From the NCBI GenBank assembly GCA_946545105.1, contig CAMNMY010000050.1:1-6493 (forward strand): 6,493 nucleotides of DNA, in the 5' to 3' direction. Each line of letters opens with the position of its first letter. Positions within the stretch are counted from its first letter, which is position 1. The position numbers were made by a program, and so were the translations under genes. The notes under the pieces are model-generated. The model did not search any database and was not told the origin of the DNA. It was given only the letters and a program-made list of their open reading frames with translations. Shown piece after piece: positions 1 to 6,400 of this stretch. This DNA is from an uncultured Clostridia bacterium. Its GTDB lineage: Bacteria > Bacillota_A > Clostridia > Christensenellales > UBA3700.

Positions 1-1573
1 CATATAAATCTTTTGCATTTACATTAGATCTCTTTAACATAGCTTTATATGTTAAGCCATTAGAAGGAATGTTTTCATTTAGTTTTTCAAACATTGGGCC
101 ATATACTTTTGGAGAAATAGATTTTTCTAGAACTTCTTTTAGTTTTTCTATTTGATTAACCTTATCTAAGTATCTTTCCCATCTATCATCTTTTACTAAT
201 CCTACTTCTCTTCCAATAGGAGTTAATCTAATATCTGCATTTTCTTGTCTTAATAATAATCTATGTTCTGCTCTTGCAGTCATCATTCTATATGGTTCAT
301 TAGTTCCTTTTGTTACTAAATCATCAACTAATACACCTAAATATGAACTATCTCTTGTTAAAATAACAGGTTTTTTAGCTTTTAGATATTGAGAAGCATT
401 AATACCAGCTAAAATACCTTGAGCTGCAGCTTCTTCATAACCAGAAGAACCATTTAATTGTCCAGCTAAGAATAAACCATCAATACTCTTAACCATTAAA
501 GAAGCATCTAGTGCTAAAGAATCAATACAATCATATTCAATAGCATATGCATATCTTAAGAATTTACAATGTTCAAGACCAATAACTGAATGATACATTT
601 CAATTTGAACATCAAAAGGCATTGATGAAGACATACCTTGAACATACATTTCATTTGTAAATGAACTTTCTGGTTCAATAAAGATTTGATGTCTTTCTTT
701 ATCTGCAAAACGCATGATTTTATCTTCAATAGATGGACAATATCTAGGACCAATACTATGTATTGAACCATTATATAAAGGTGATCTATCTATATTTCTT
801 TTAATAATCTCATTTGTTTCTTTAGTTGTATAAGTTAAATAACAAGGATATCTATTTTCGATGAATCCATCTGTCATAAATGAGAATGGATAAAGATTTT
901 CATCACCATTTTGAATTTCCATCTTAGAAAAATCAATTGAGTTTTTATCTATTCTTGCAGGAGTACCTGTTTTAAAACGTCTTGTTGGAATACCTAATTT
1001 AATTAATGAATTAGTTAATTCTGTTGCTCTTGCAAATCCATTTGGACCAACATTTTGTGTCCAATCACCAATGATAATATTTGCATTTAAATAAACACCA
1101 GTAGCAACAACTATTGTTTTACAATAGAAAATTTGACCTAAAGTTGTTTTCATACCAACAACCTTGCCACCTTCTACTAATATTTCAGCAACTTCACCTT
1201 GAAGAATTGTTAGATTCTCTTCCTCTTCTAAAACATGTTTCATATATAGGTGATAAAGTGTTTTATCTGCTTGTGCACGAAGTGATTGAACAGCAGCACC
1301 TTTTCCCATATTTAACATTCTAATTTGAAGAGCATTTTTATCTGTAGATAATCCCATTTGTCCGCCAAGAGCATCAATTTCTCTAACAAGATGTCCTTTT
1401 GATGTTCCACCAATACATGGATTACATGGCATAAATGAGATTGCATTTAAAGAAAGCGTAACAATAAGAGTTTTATGACCAATACGAGAAAGAGCAAGGG
1501 CTGCTTCTACACCGGCATGTCCTGCACCTACAACAATCGCATCATAATTTCTGTCATATATCTCTTCACGCAT
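1..1573 (-). CDS. mnmG: MnmG (GidA), tRNA U34 carboxymethylaminomethyl-modifying flavoenzyme, C-terminus cut by window edge
   Basis: FAD-dependent partner of MnmE. The MnmE-MnmG complex adds the (carboxymethyl)aminomethyl group to C5 of wobble uridine U34 in tRNAs reading two-codon sets, in the cytoplasm. Translating the minus strand from ATG 1573-1571 gives 524 uninterrupted residues to the left edge; the family is about 620-630 aa, so roughly the last 100 residues, which contact MnmE and tRNA, are missing. Visible signatures are the dinucleotide-binding GAGHAG (16-21), [20 protein letters not shown] (50-69), [11 protein letters not shown] (275-285), [17 protein letters not shown] (370-386) and [17 protein letters not shown] (427-443). 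C50 and C279 match the two conserved cysteines known in E. coli (C47 and C277). The start fits the family N-terminus, but no Shine-Dalgarno lies before it; the promoter -10 ends only 6 nt upstream, suggesting a leaderless message. It is divergent from its partner mnmE, whereas the usual order is co-directional mnmE-mnmG. The identification is secure. Confidence 0.97.
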   Translation of the reverse strand, partial: MREEIYDRNYDAIVVGAGHAGVEAALALSRIGHKTLIVTLSLNAISFMPCNPCIGGTSKGHLVREIDALGGQMGLSTDKNALQIRMLNMGKGAAVQSLRAQADKTLYHLYMKHVLEEEENLTILQGEVAEILVEGGKVVGMKTTLGQIFYCKTIVVATGVYLNANIIIGDWTQNVGPNGFARATELTNSLIKLGIPTRRFKTGTPARIDKNSIDFSKMEIQNGDENLYPFSFMTDGFIENRYPCYLTYTTKETNEIIKRNIDRSPLYNGSIHSIGPRYCPSIEDKIMRFADKERHQIFIEPESSFTNEMYVQGMSSSMPFDVQIEMYHSVIGLEHCKFLRYAYAIEYDCIDSLALDASLMVKSIDGLFLAGQLNGSSGYEEAAAQGILAGINASQYLKAKKPVILTRDSSYLGVLVDDLVTKGTNEPYRMMTARAEHRLLLRQENADIRLTPIGREVGLVKDDRWERYLDKVNQIEKLKEVLEKSISPKVYGPMFEKLNENIPSNGLTYKAMLKRSNVNAKDLY

Positions 1574-1609
1574 ACGGCAATTATAACATAGCGTTATAAT
1601 TATTGGCAA
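1573..1609 (-). promoter_or_regulatory. Predicted mnmG promoter (extended -10, leaderless)
   Basis: Read on the minus strand: -35 TTGCCA (1609-1604; 5 of 6 consensus bases), an 18-bp spacer, then the extended -10 TATGT-TATAAT (1590-1580) with a perfect hexamer. Six bases (1579-1574) separate the -10 from the A of the mnmG ATG. The usual +1, about 7 nt after the -10, would therefore fall at the A of the ATG. The -35 overlaps that of the divergent mnmE promoter. The promoter is inferred from sequence only; it is supported by the match quality and by the lack of any ribosome binding site before mnmG. Confidence 0.72.
1579..1601. repeat. Perfect 9-bp-arm inverted repeat, candidate operator between mnmG and mnmE
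   Basis: AATTATAAC (1579-1587), 5-nt spacer ATAGC, GTTATAATT (1593-1601). The left arm covers the mnmG -10 hexamer (1580-1585), and the whole repeat lies between the -10 and -35 of that promoter. It also ends 2 bp before the mnmE -35. A protein bound here would block mnmG and could affect mnmE. The arms are almost purely A/T and each contains TATAAT on one strand, so part of the symmetry may simply reflect two promoter-like boxes facing each other. No regulator is recognised. Confidence 0.45.
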
Positions 1610-1639
1610 ATAAACAAGCCTATGGTAAAATATTAGGCA
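1603..1639 (+). promoter_or_regulatory. Predicted mnmE-parB promoter (extended -10, leaderless)
   Basis: -35 TTGGCA (1603-1608; 5 of 6 consensus), exactly 17 bp of spacer, then the extended -10 TATGG-TAAAAT (1621-1631), whose hexamer at 1626-1631 matches 5 of 6. Seven bases (1632-1638) lie between the -10 and the mnmE ATG, putting the expected +1 at about 1638-1639, on or next to the start codon. No Shine-Dalgarno is usefully placed: AGG at 1635-1637 is only 1 nt from the ATG. The promoter would serve both mnmE and parB. It is a sequence prediction, strengthened by its mirror-image twin serving mnmG. Confidence 0.72.
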
Positions 1640-2979
1640 TGAAAACAATAGCAACAATTTCAACACCAATAGGATCTGGAGCCATCGGAATTATTAGAAT
1701 GAGCGGTGATGATGCGCTTAAAATTGCTAATAAGATTTTCTCTACAAAATCACTTCCATCATTTTTAGATGCTACTCCAAATATGATGTATTATGGAACA
1801 ATTACAACAGCTACAATCAAAGATACTGTATTGGCTGTATATTTCAAGAATCCTAAGTCATATACAGGTGAAGATCTAGTAGAATTCCAATGTCATGGTG
1901 GTGTTAGAATCGTTGATGAAATTCTAAAGGCTTGTTTAGATAATGGTGCGAGCATTGCAGATAAAGGCGAATTTACAAAAAGAGCCTTTTTAAATGGAAA
2001 AATTACCCTATCTGATGCAGAAGGTATTATTGATATGATTAACGCCGAATCTATTGCAGCTATCAATGCTGGGTATAGATTGTCTAAAGGCGGAATTTCA
2101 GATAAAATTGCAGCAATTCAAGACAGTATTTTATATTGTGTTTCTCAACTTGAAGCATCTTTAGATTACCCAGAAGAAATGGAAGATGAAACAAAGATTG
2201 ATTGCAATAAAACACTATCTAAAGAAAAAGAAGAGCTAAAAGCTCTTTTGAATACAACAAACATCGGTGGATACATCAAACAAGGTATTGCTGTAGCAAT
2301 TGTTGGTATAGCAAATGTTGGTAAGTCTTCCCTACTTAATAACCTACTTGGAAGAGAAAGGGCAATCGTTACAGAAATTGCTGGTACAACAAGAGATAGT
2401 ATCGAAGAAAGTATTGAAGTAAATGGCGTTTTATTAAAGCTTATTGATACAGCAGGTATTAGACAAACAGAAGATGTTGTTGAATCAATTGGTGTTGAGA
2501 GAAGTTTAGACGCAGCAAAGAGTGCTGATGTAGTAATTTTTGTTACAGAATCAGGAAGAGATTTTAATGATGAAGAAAAGCAAATTTTATCTAGTTTAGA
2601 AAAGGAAAACAAAAAGATAATTTTGGCTTATAATAAATGTGATAAGGTATCTCCTTTAGCTTCACAAAAAGATGGATTTGCAATAAGTGCAAAGAAGAAT
2701 ATAAACATCGATAATCTAAAGAAAGCAATAGTAGATATGTTTATTAGTAATAAGATAGATGGTTCATCTACAATTATTACAAACCAAAGACATGCAGAAG
2801 CAATTAAAGTTGCTATAAATGAATTAGAAACAACACTAAAAATACTAGATAAAGAACCTATAGAATGTGTGTTGGTAAATTTGAGAAATGCATACTTTGC
2901 CCTAGGAGAAATTACAGGTAATTGTGCAACAGAAGATATTATTGATAATATCTTTAGCAAGTTCTGTTTAGGAAAATAA
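1639..2979 (+). CDS. mnmE: MnmE (TrmE), tRNA U34 modification GTPase
   Basis: K+-activated GTPase that binds a folate one-carbon donor and works with MnmG to modify tRNA wobble U34. The 446-aa protein is of normal length (about 450-460). The N-terminal folate-binding/dimerisation domain shows [15 protein letters not shown] (9-23, with the conserved R20) and [17 protein letters not shown] (72-88). A helical domain with the inserted G domain follows: G1 GIANVGKS (223-230), G2 TTRD (250-253), G3 DTAG (270-273), G4 NKCD (332-335), G5 SAK (350-352). The C-terminal CLGK (443-446) is the family C-x-G-K motif with its catalytic cysteine. All key residues are present. I chose ATG 1639 over the in-frame TTG at 1603 because the family begins with this [18 protein letters not shown] segment, and because TTG 1603 lies inside the predicted -35 box. 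parB follows after 1 nt. Confidence 0.97.
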   Translation: MKTIATISTPIGSGAIGIIRMSGDDALKIANKIFSTKSLPSFLDATPNMMYYGTITTATIKDTVLAVYFKNPKSYTGEDLVEFQCHGGVRIVDEILKACLDNGASIADKGEFTKRAFLNGKITLSDAEGIIDMINAESIAAINAGYRLSKGGISDKIAAIQDSILYCVSQLEASLDYPEEMEDETKIDCNKTLSKEKEELKALLNTTNIGGYIKQGIAVAIVGIANVGKSSLLNNLLGRERAIVTEIAGTTRDSIEESIEVNGVLLKLIDTAGIRQTEDVVESIGVERSLDAAKSADVVIFVTESGRDFNDEEKQILSSLEKENKKIILAYNKCDKVSPLASQKDGFAISAKKNINIDNLKKAIVDMFISNKIDGSSTIITNQRHAEAIKVAINELETTLKILDKEPIECVLVNLRNAYFALGEITGNCATEDIIDNIFSKFCLGK

Positions 2980-2980
2980 G

Positions 2981-3841
2981 ATGAAAGATTTAACAGTATT
3001 TGAAGTAGATAAGTATAAGACATATGACAAAAATGGCAATCTAAATGAAGGTATTAGAGAGATTGACATTAATGAAGTTATACCTAATCCAGATCAACCT
3101 AGAAAGAACTTTGATCCAGAAGCAATTAAAGAGCTTAGTAAGACAATAAAGAAGTATGGATTAATCCAACCAATTATTGCTATCTTAGATAGAAATAAAT
3201 ATGTTATTGTAGCTGGTGAAAGAAGATATAGAGCTGCACAACTTGCAGGGTTAAAAACAGTTCCTGTTATCGTAAAGAATTTAACAAGAAAACAAATAGA
3301 CGAAATAGCATTAATTGAGAATATTCAAAGACAAAACTTAAATGCTATTGAAGAAGCTAATGCTTATAAGAAATTTATAGATGATTATTCACTAACCCAA
3401 GAAGAACTAGCAAAGAATATTGGTAAATCAAGAGTATATGTAACAAACTCTATGAGATTGCTAGGATTACCAGAAGAAGTTAAGAAGATGGTAGAGATGG
3501 GAAGATTAAGCGCAGGCCATGCTAGAGCCCTTCTAGGCATTGATGATGAGATGTTACAAATTACTATGGCTAAAGCTGCTTGTGATAAACAAATGAGCGT
3601 TAGACAAGTCGAGATTCTTGTTCATAACAAGAATAATCCTAAAGATAAGAAGAAAGCAAAGCCAATTTTATCTATTGAATTGAAGCAATTAGTAAGAACA
3701 ATGGAAAGAGTATTTGCTACTCATGTTACACTTCAAGGAAATGATCAAAAAGGCAGATTCTATATTGATTATTACACACCAGACGATTTAGAAAGAATTA
3801 TTGAATTAATAGAAAAACTTAGAAAAGATTCAAATTTATAG
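2981..3841 (+). CDS. parB: ParB (Spo0J-type) chromosome partitioning protein
   Basis: CTP-dependent DNA clamp that loads at parS sites near the origin, spreads, and promotes chromosome segregation with ParA and SMC. At 286 aa it is of normal length. Domains in order: ParB N-terminal nuclease-fold/CTP-binding domain (about 26-115) with NPDQPRKNFD (36-45), the CTP motif GERRYRAA (79-86) and ENIQRQNL (113-120); a helix-turn-helix parS reader (about 137-186) with SRVYVTNSMRLLGLP (150-164) and SAGHARALLG (177-186); a basic linker (218-227); and a C-terminal dimerisation domain with an amphipathic helix. The positions known to separate ParB from Noc (C. crescentus R173/T179/A184/G201) read R151/S157/G162/G179, which is ParB-like. 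AGGA at 2970-2973, inside the mnmE end and 7 nt before the ATG, is a good ribosome binding site, so translation is probably coupled to mnmE. No parA is present in the window, and I found no copy of TGTTTCACGTGAAACA (parS). Confidence 0.95.
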   Translation: MKDLTVFEVDKYKTYDKNGNLNEGIREIDINEVIPNPDQPRKNFDPEAIKELSKTIKKYGLIQPIIAILDRNKYVIVAGERRYRAAQLAGLKTVPVIVKNLTRKQIDEIALIENIQRQNLNAIEEANAYKKFIDDYSLTQEELAKNIGKSRVYVTNSMRLLGLPEEVKKMVEMGRLSAGHARALLGIDDEMLQITMAKAACDKQMSVRQVEILVHNKNNPKDKKKAKPILSIELKQLVRTMERVFATHVTLQGNDQKGRFYIDYYTPDDLERIIELIEKLRKDSNL

Positions 3842-4057
3842 GAATAATTAAAATTTGTACCTAAATTACCATGGAATAATCCAAAAAATACATAAAAAAA
3901 TAGAGTCCTGTTGCCAAGAGATCCAGCTATGCTGCTCCAGCCGAAAGAGAAACTCAATCGTTTATTAGAGGTGCTCTATTTACAATTGAATGATATCAAA
4001 GAAGAAATATATAAGTCAAACAAAAAGTCCTCAAAGCAAAAAGCAAAGAGGACTTAA
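3842..4057 (+). other. Intergenic stretch with a short unassigned open frame, possible gene remnant
   Basis: Between parB and the terminator, one plus-strand frame is open from 3848 to TAA 4055-4057 except for a single TAA at 3893-3895. The first part has no usual start codon. The second part could begin at TTG 3911 (48 aa) or ATG 3929 (42 aa, preceded by a weak AAGAG 8 nt away). It encodes LLPRDPAMLLQPKEKLNRLL followed by an amphipathic Leu/Ile-rich helix and a Lys-rich tail. The frame uses CTG, CTC, CCG and CAG codons in a GC-richer patch (about 3905-3960), unlike the surrounding genes. Its last 11 codons overlap the terminator hairpin, which argues against a working gene. I do not recognise the family. 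It may be chance, a small protein, or debris at a rearrangement junction. Confidence 0.3.
4018..4055 (-). terminator. Rho-independent terminator of the rpmH-rnpA-yidD-yidC-jag operon
   Basis: Perfect 8-bp inverted repeat, AAGTCCTC (4025-4032) and GAGGACTT (4048-4055), with a 15-nt A/T-rich loop. On the minus strand the stem runs directly into a T-tract (TTTTT-G-TTT, 4026-4018), 25 nt after the jag stop, as expected for an intrinsic terminator. On the plus strand the bases after the stem (AATTCTATTT) are a poorer U-tract, so it may act weakly for mnmE-parB as well; no better plus-strand terminator is visible after parB. Confidence 0.85.
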
Positions 4058-4080
4058 TTCTATTTAATACTAATTAGTAA

Positions 4081-4650
4081 TTAGAAGTATCTTCTCTTTT
4101 CTCCACCGAAAGATTTCATCTTTCCTGTGTATCTGCTAAGATTTGTAGGAGCAGAAGATGTTGGAGCTTCTCTCTTTGGAGCTCTTTCTGGGCGTTGAGA
4201 AGAAGATTTCTTTACTGGCTTAATAACAACATATCTATTTGGTTCTTCGCCTTCAGATTCGGTTGTTACATACTTATCATTTGCTAAAGCAGAGTGAATG
4301 ATTCTTCTTTCGAAAGGATTCATTGGTTCTAATTGCTTTGGCTTGCCAGATTTAGATACTTGATAAGCTAAAGATTTTGCTAACTTAGATAAAGTAACTT
4401 CTCTCTTTGATCTATAGTTTTCACCATCGATAACTAATCTCTTTTTATTTTCACCATTCTTATTTATTAAAAGAAGAGTTAAATATTGAATGCTATCTAG
4501 AACGTCGCCTCTATATCCGATAAGGATATGAGTATCTGGTCCGATAAGATCAACCTTATATTCTTCTTCGCTTTCTGTAACGTTTGCTTCACAGTTAAGA
4601 TTTAACTTTGAAATAACGCCATCGATAAAATCCTTAATTATTTCTATCAT
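4081..4650 (-). CDS. jag: Jag/KhpB-family KH-R3H RNA-binding protein lacking the Jag-N domain
   Basis: Cytoplasmic RNA-binding protein of the Jag/SpoIIIJ-associated (KhpB, EloR) family, which in other Firmicutes pairs with KhpA and influences cell elongation and division. The 189-aa chain starts directly with the pre-KH helix (IKDFIDGVISKL, 5-16). The KH domain follows (about 28-75) with the GYRG loop at 45-48, then the R3H domain (about 80-144) with PFERRIIH (112-119), TTESEGEEP (129-137) and RYVVIKP (139-145). The usual N-terminal Jag-N domain is missing. A basic Ser/Pro/Arg/Lys-rich tail (146-189), ending GGEKRRYF, is probably disordered. The start is supported by AAGAGGT, with 7 nt from GAGG to the ATG, and it lies 11 nt after the yidC stop, leaving no room for an N-terminal extension. 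It is the last gene of the operon; the terminator follows 25 nt on. Confidence 0.93.
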   Translation of the reverse strand: MIEIIKDFIDGVISKLNLNCEANVTESEEEYKVDLIGPDTHILIGYRGDVLDSIQYLTLLLINKNGENKKRLVIDGENYRSKREVTLSKLAKSLAYQVSKSGKPKQLEPMNPFERRIIHSALANDKYVTTESEGEEPNRYVVIKPVKKSSSQRPERAPKREAPTSSAPTNLSRYTGKMKSFGGEKRRYF

Positions 4651-4661
4651 AATTTGACCTC

Positions 4662-5828
4662 TTATTTTATGATTATTCCTTGTTGTTCTTTTGCAGCTTG
4701 CTTTTTATCTATATACTTCATAACCACATTAACAACTAAAGTTGTTATAGTTGCCATAACGTTACTCATAAAGTAATAAATAGCGAATGCTGAACTGTAC
4801 AACATAGCAAATACGGCTAACATAACTGGCATCATGTAGTTCATCATCTTCATTTGCTTTTGTTGTTGAGCTTGTTGCTCTGCTGTTCCAACTGCACTTG
4901 TTGCTTGTGATCCTGTCTTTTGCATAATGAAAGTAGACAAGAAACTTGTTAAAAGAGATAGTAAAGGTAAGATAAAGTAACCATTCCACTTTTTTACATC
5001 CCAAGTCTTTGTCTTGTTTAAGATTTCTGCAGCTGGGCTTGTCAAGTTTGTATATGTTGTATGAGTTTGAGTGTCTTCAAGTTTAGCAGAAATACCGCCA
5101 GCACCAGAAGATGTATAAGCTTTAACGCTTGGGATAACATCTGTACCTGTATCTGACTTAAAGATATTCTTTACCCACAACCATTTGTCGTTTTGTAAAT
5201 GCTCTTGATATTTATTCGCAAGAAGAGTTCTCATTTCAGCATATGCTTCAGCATTTTCTTCTTGGATTTCCTCGTATTCAGAGAATCTGTTAGGAACATT
5301 GTGAGATTCATCTTCACAATATGCTTTTAAAGCATCCCAATTTGTTATATCAACTTCAGCCTTTTGAGCATCTGTTAATTTATCAGCATTGTAATCAAGA
5401 ACGTATTCTACGTAAGTTTTGTCTAATTCTTCAACGATTAATTCGTTTTCGTAAGTAACTAAAGCTCTAAAGCCACCAAATACTACGAAGAATACAACCA
5501 TAGTAACAATTAAAGGTAAACAAGTAGCAAAAACATTAATCTTTGCTTCTCTTTGTACTTCATATTGTTTTTGTTTTAATAAATCTGGGTTATTTCTATA
5601 TTGTTTTTCTAATTTTTCAAGCTTTGGCTTCAATGCTTCCATTTTCTTTTGTTGGTTTTTCATTGAAACTCTTTGCCAAATATCTAATGGAGATAAAATA
5701 ACTTTCAAAATAATAGAGAAAACAACGACAGTCCAACCAAAGTTGCCAATACCTTTATAAAGCAACTCCAAAAGCTTTCCGACCCAGTTGGTAAGCGTAG
5801 CGGACATTAAAAAGTTTATAATAGCCAT
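4662..5828 (-). CDS. yidC: YidC/Oxa1-family membrane protein insertase with long extracytoplasmic insert
   Basis: Inserts and folds membrane proteins, alone or with SecYEG. At 388 aa it is longer than typical Gram-positive YidC/SpoIIIJ (about 250-290). Visible order: amphipathic start (1-28); TM1 about 31-50 with K42 at the place of the hydrophilic-groove Arg; a charged cytoplasmic hairpin (51-96, [20 protein letters not shown] at 56-75); TM2 about 98-121; a long outside segment (about 123-282) holding KWLWVKNIF (215-223), the usual pre-TM3 motif; TM3 about 283-301; a Gln/Met-rich loop (317-333); TM4-TM5 about 334-370; and a Lys-rich tail. The N-terminus has no lipoprotein signal or lipobox Cys. 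ATG 5828 overlaps the yidD end by 13 nt and is preceded by GAGGGAAGG at close spacing. The downstream ATG 5807 has no ribosome binding site, so the longer start is preferred. Confidence 0.95.
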   Translation of the reverse strand: MAIINFLMSATLTNWVGKLLELLYKGIGNFGWTVVVFSIILKVILSPLDIWQRVSMKNQQKKMEALKPKLEKLEKQYRNNPDLLKQKQYEVQREAKINVFATCLPLIVTMVVFFVVFGGFRALVTYENELIVEELDKTYVEYVLDYNADKLTDAQKAEVDITNWDALKAYCEDESHNVPNRFSEYEEIQEENAEAYAEMRTLLANKYQEHLQNDKWLWVKNIFKSDTGTDVIPSVKAYTSSGAGGISAKLEDTQTHTTYTNLTSPAAEILNKTKTWDVKKWNGYFILPLLSLLTSFLSTFIMQKTGSQATSAVGTAEQQAQQQKQMKMMNYMMPVMLAVFAMLYSSAFAIYYFMSNVMATITTLVVNVVMKYIDKKQAAKEQQGIIIK

Positions 5829-6055
5829 TTTGCCTTCCCTCTAAAATTATCTTTAACTGGATCATAGCCACCTTTTGCCCAAGGGTTACATCTTAATATT
5901 CTCAATATTCCTTTAGGAATACCTAGAAAATAACCATGCTTTTGGATGGCTTGTCCCATATAAGCTGAGCAAGATGGAGTATAAATGCATGAATTTGGTA
6001 AAAGTGGATTAATAAAATTCTTATAATAAGATAAAAACGCTTTTCCAAAAATCAT
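5816..6055 (-). CDS. yidD: YidD, membrane protein insertion efficiency factor
   Basis: Small membrane-associated protein (UPF0161/YidD) that assists YidC-dependent insertion; its mechanism is not well defined. The 79-aa product has the complete family signature: [21 protein letters not shown] (split here: [11 protein letters not shown] at 10-20, then [11 protein letters not shown] at 22-32), AIQKHG (36-41), [14 protein letters not shown] (54-67). The conserved cysteines C23, C29 and C56 are present. The N-terminus is amphipathic, as in the family. Its ATG shares one base with the rnpA stop (TAATG) and has AGAGGG 6 nt upstream, inside the rnpA end, so translation is coupled. The 3' end overlaps yidC by 13 nt, fitting a shared role. 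Confidence 0.96.
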   Translation of the reverse strand: MIFGKAFLSYYKNFINPLLPNSCIYTPSCSAYMGQAIQKHGYFLGIPKGILRILRCNPWAKGGYDPVKDNFRGKAKWLL

Positions 6056-6396
6056 TAGTTTCCCTCTTTGAATAACCCTGCCCTCTTTAGGACACCAATT
6101 AAAGAATCTTTGATTTCTGCGAAATCAAGTTCCTCAATTCCTTTTCTTGCAATAACTATATAGTTTGTATTATCTGAAACGTTAGGAATCAAAGATCTAA
6201 ATGCTTCTCTTAACCTTCTTCTAGTTCTGTTTCTCGTAACGGCATTGCCAATTTTTTTACTAACAATAAAACCTACACGAGATGAATATTTTGAAGGCGC
6301 ATAGATAAGTACAAGGGCTTTTGCGGGAACCGAAGTACCTTTATTAAGCAAGTAATTAAACGTCTTTCGACCCTTAAGCCTGTACTTCTTTTGCAT
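6055..6396 (-). CDS. rnpA: Ribonuclease P protein component
   Basis: Protein subunit of RNase P, which helps the catalytic RNA bind the 5' leader of precursor tRNAs. The 113-aa product is of normal length. The opening [18 protein letters not shown] (3-20) is the typical N-terminal helix and F-x-x-(V/L) region. [20 protein letters not shown] (42-61), followed by LREAF, holds the RNR signature and the basic RNA-binding helix. The ATG lies 4 nt after the rpmH stop. The nearest AAAGGA is 17 nt upstream, too far for a normal ribosome binding site, so re-initiation after rpmH is likely. The position between rpmH and yidD is the classic order. Confidence 0.97.
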   Translation of the reverse strand: MQKKYRLKGRKTFNYLLNKGTSVPAKALVLIYAPSKYSSRVGFIVSKKIGNAVTRNRTRRRLREAFRSLIPNVSDNTNYIVIARKGIEELDFAEIKDSLIGVLKRAGLFKEGN

Positions 6397-6400
6397 TAAA

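Noticed and set aside
556..1323. Open frames at 556-771 (minus) and 1114-1323 (plus) inside mnmG
   Set aside because: Both are out-of-frame or antisense shadows of the continuous 524-codon mnmG frame.
1595..1600. Perfect TATAAT on the plus strand as an alternative mnmE -10
   Set aside because: There is no TG extension and no -35-like hexamer at 16-18 bp upstream; the 1603-1631 promoter is better on both counts.
1603..1638. In-frame 12-residue N-terminal extension of MnmE starting at TTG 1603
   Set aside because: The extension lies inside the predicted promoter and has no ribosome binding site, and the family start matches the product of ATG 1639.
2166..3023. Long minus-strand open frames (2166-2612 and 2628-3023) opposite mnmE
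   Set aside because: They are antisense shadows of a clearly conserved coding frame, low-complexity Ser/Ile/Leu-rich, with no recognisable motif.
3908..3937. Resemblance of LLPRDPAMLL to the start of the DUF4250 small-protein family
   Set aside because: From memory, only the opening LP-(R/K)-DP-x-x-LL part agrees; the following residues do not show the N-x-KLRD and SLD-x-LC pattern I recall, so no family is assigned.
3772..3957. Minus-strand 61-aa open frame opposite the parB end and the intergenic region
   Set aside because: More than a third of it is antisense to parB, it is Phe/Ser/Gly-rich without a motif, and it lies beyond the terminator of the minus-strand operon with no promoter seen.
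3842..4080. parS site or DnaA boxes in the intergenic region
   Set aside because: I looked for TGTTTCACGTGAAACA and TTATCCACA on both strands by eye and found no convincing match here or elsewhere in the window.
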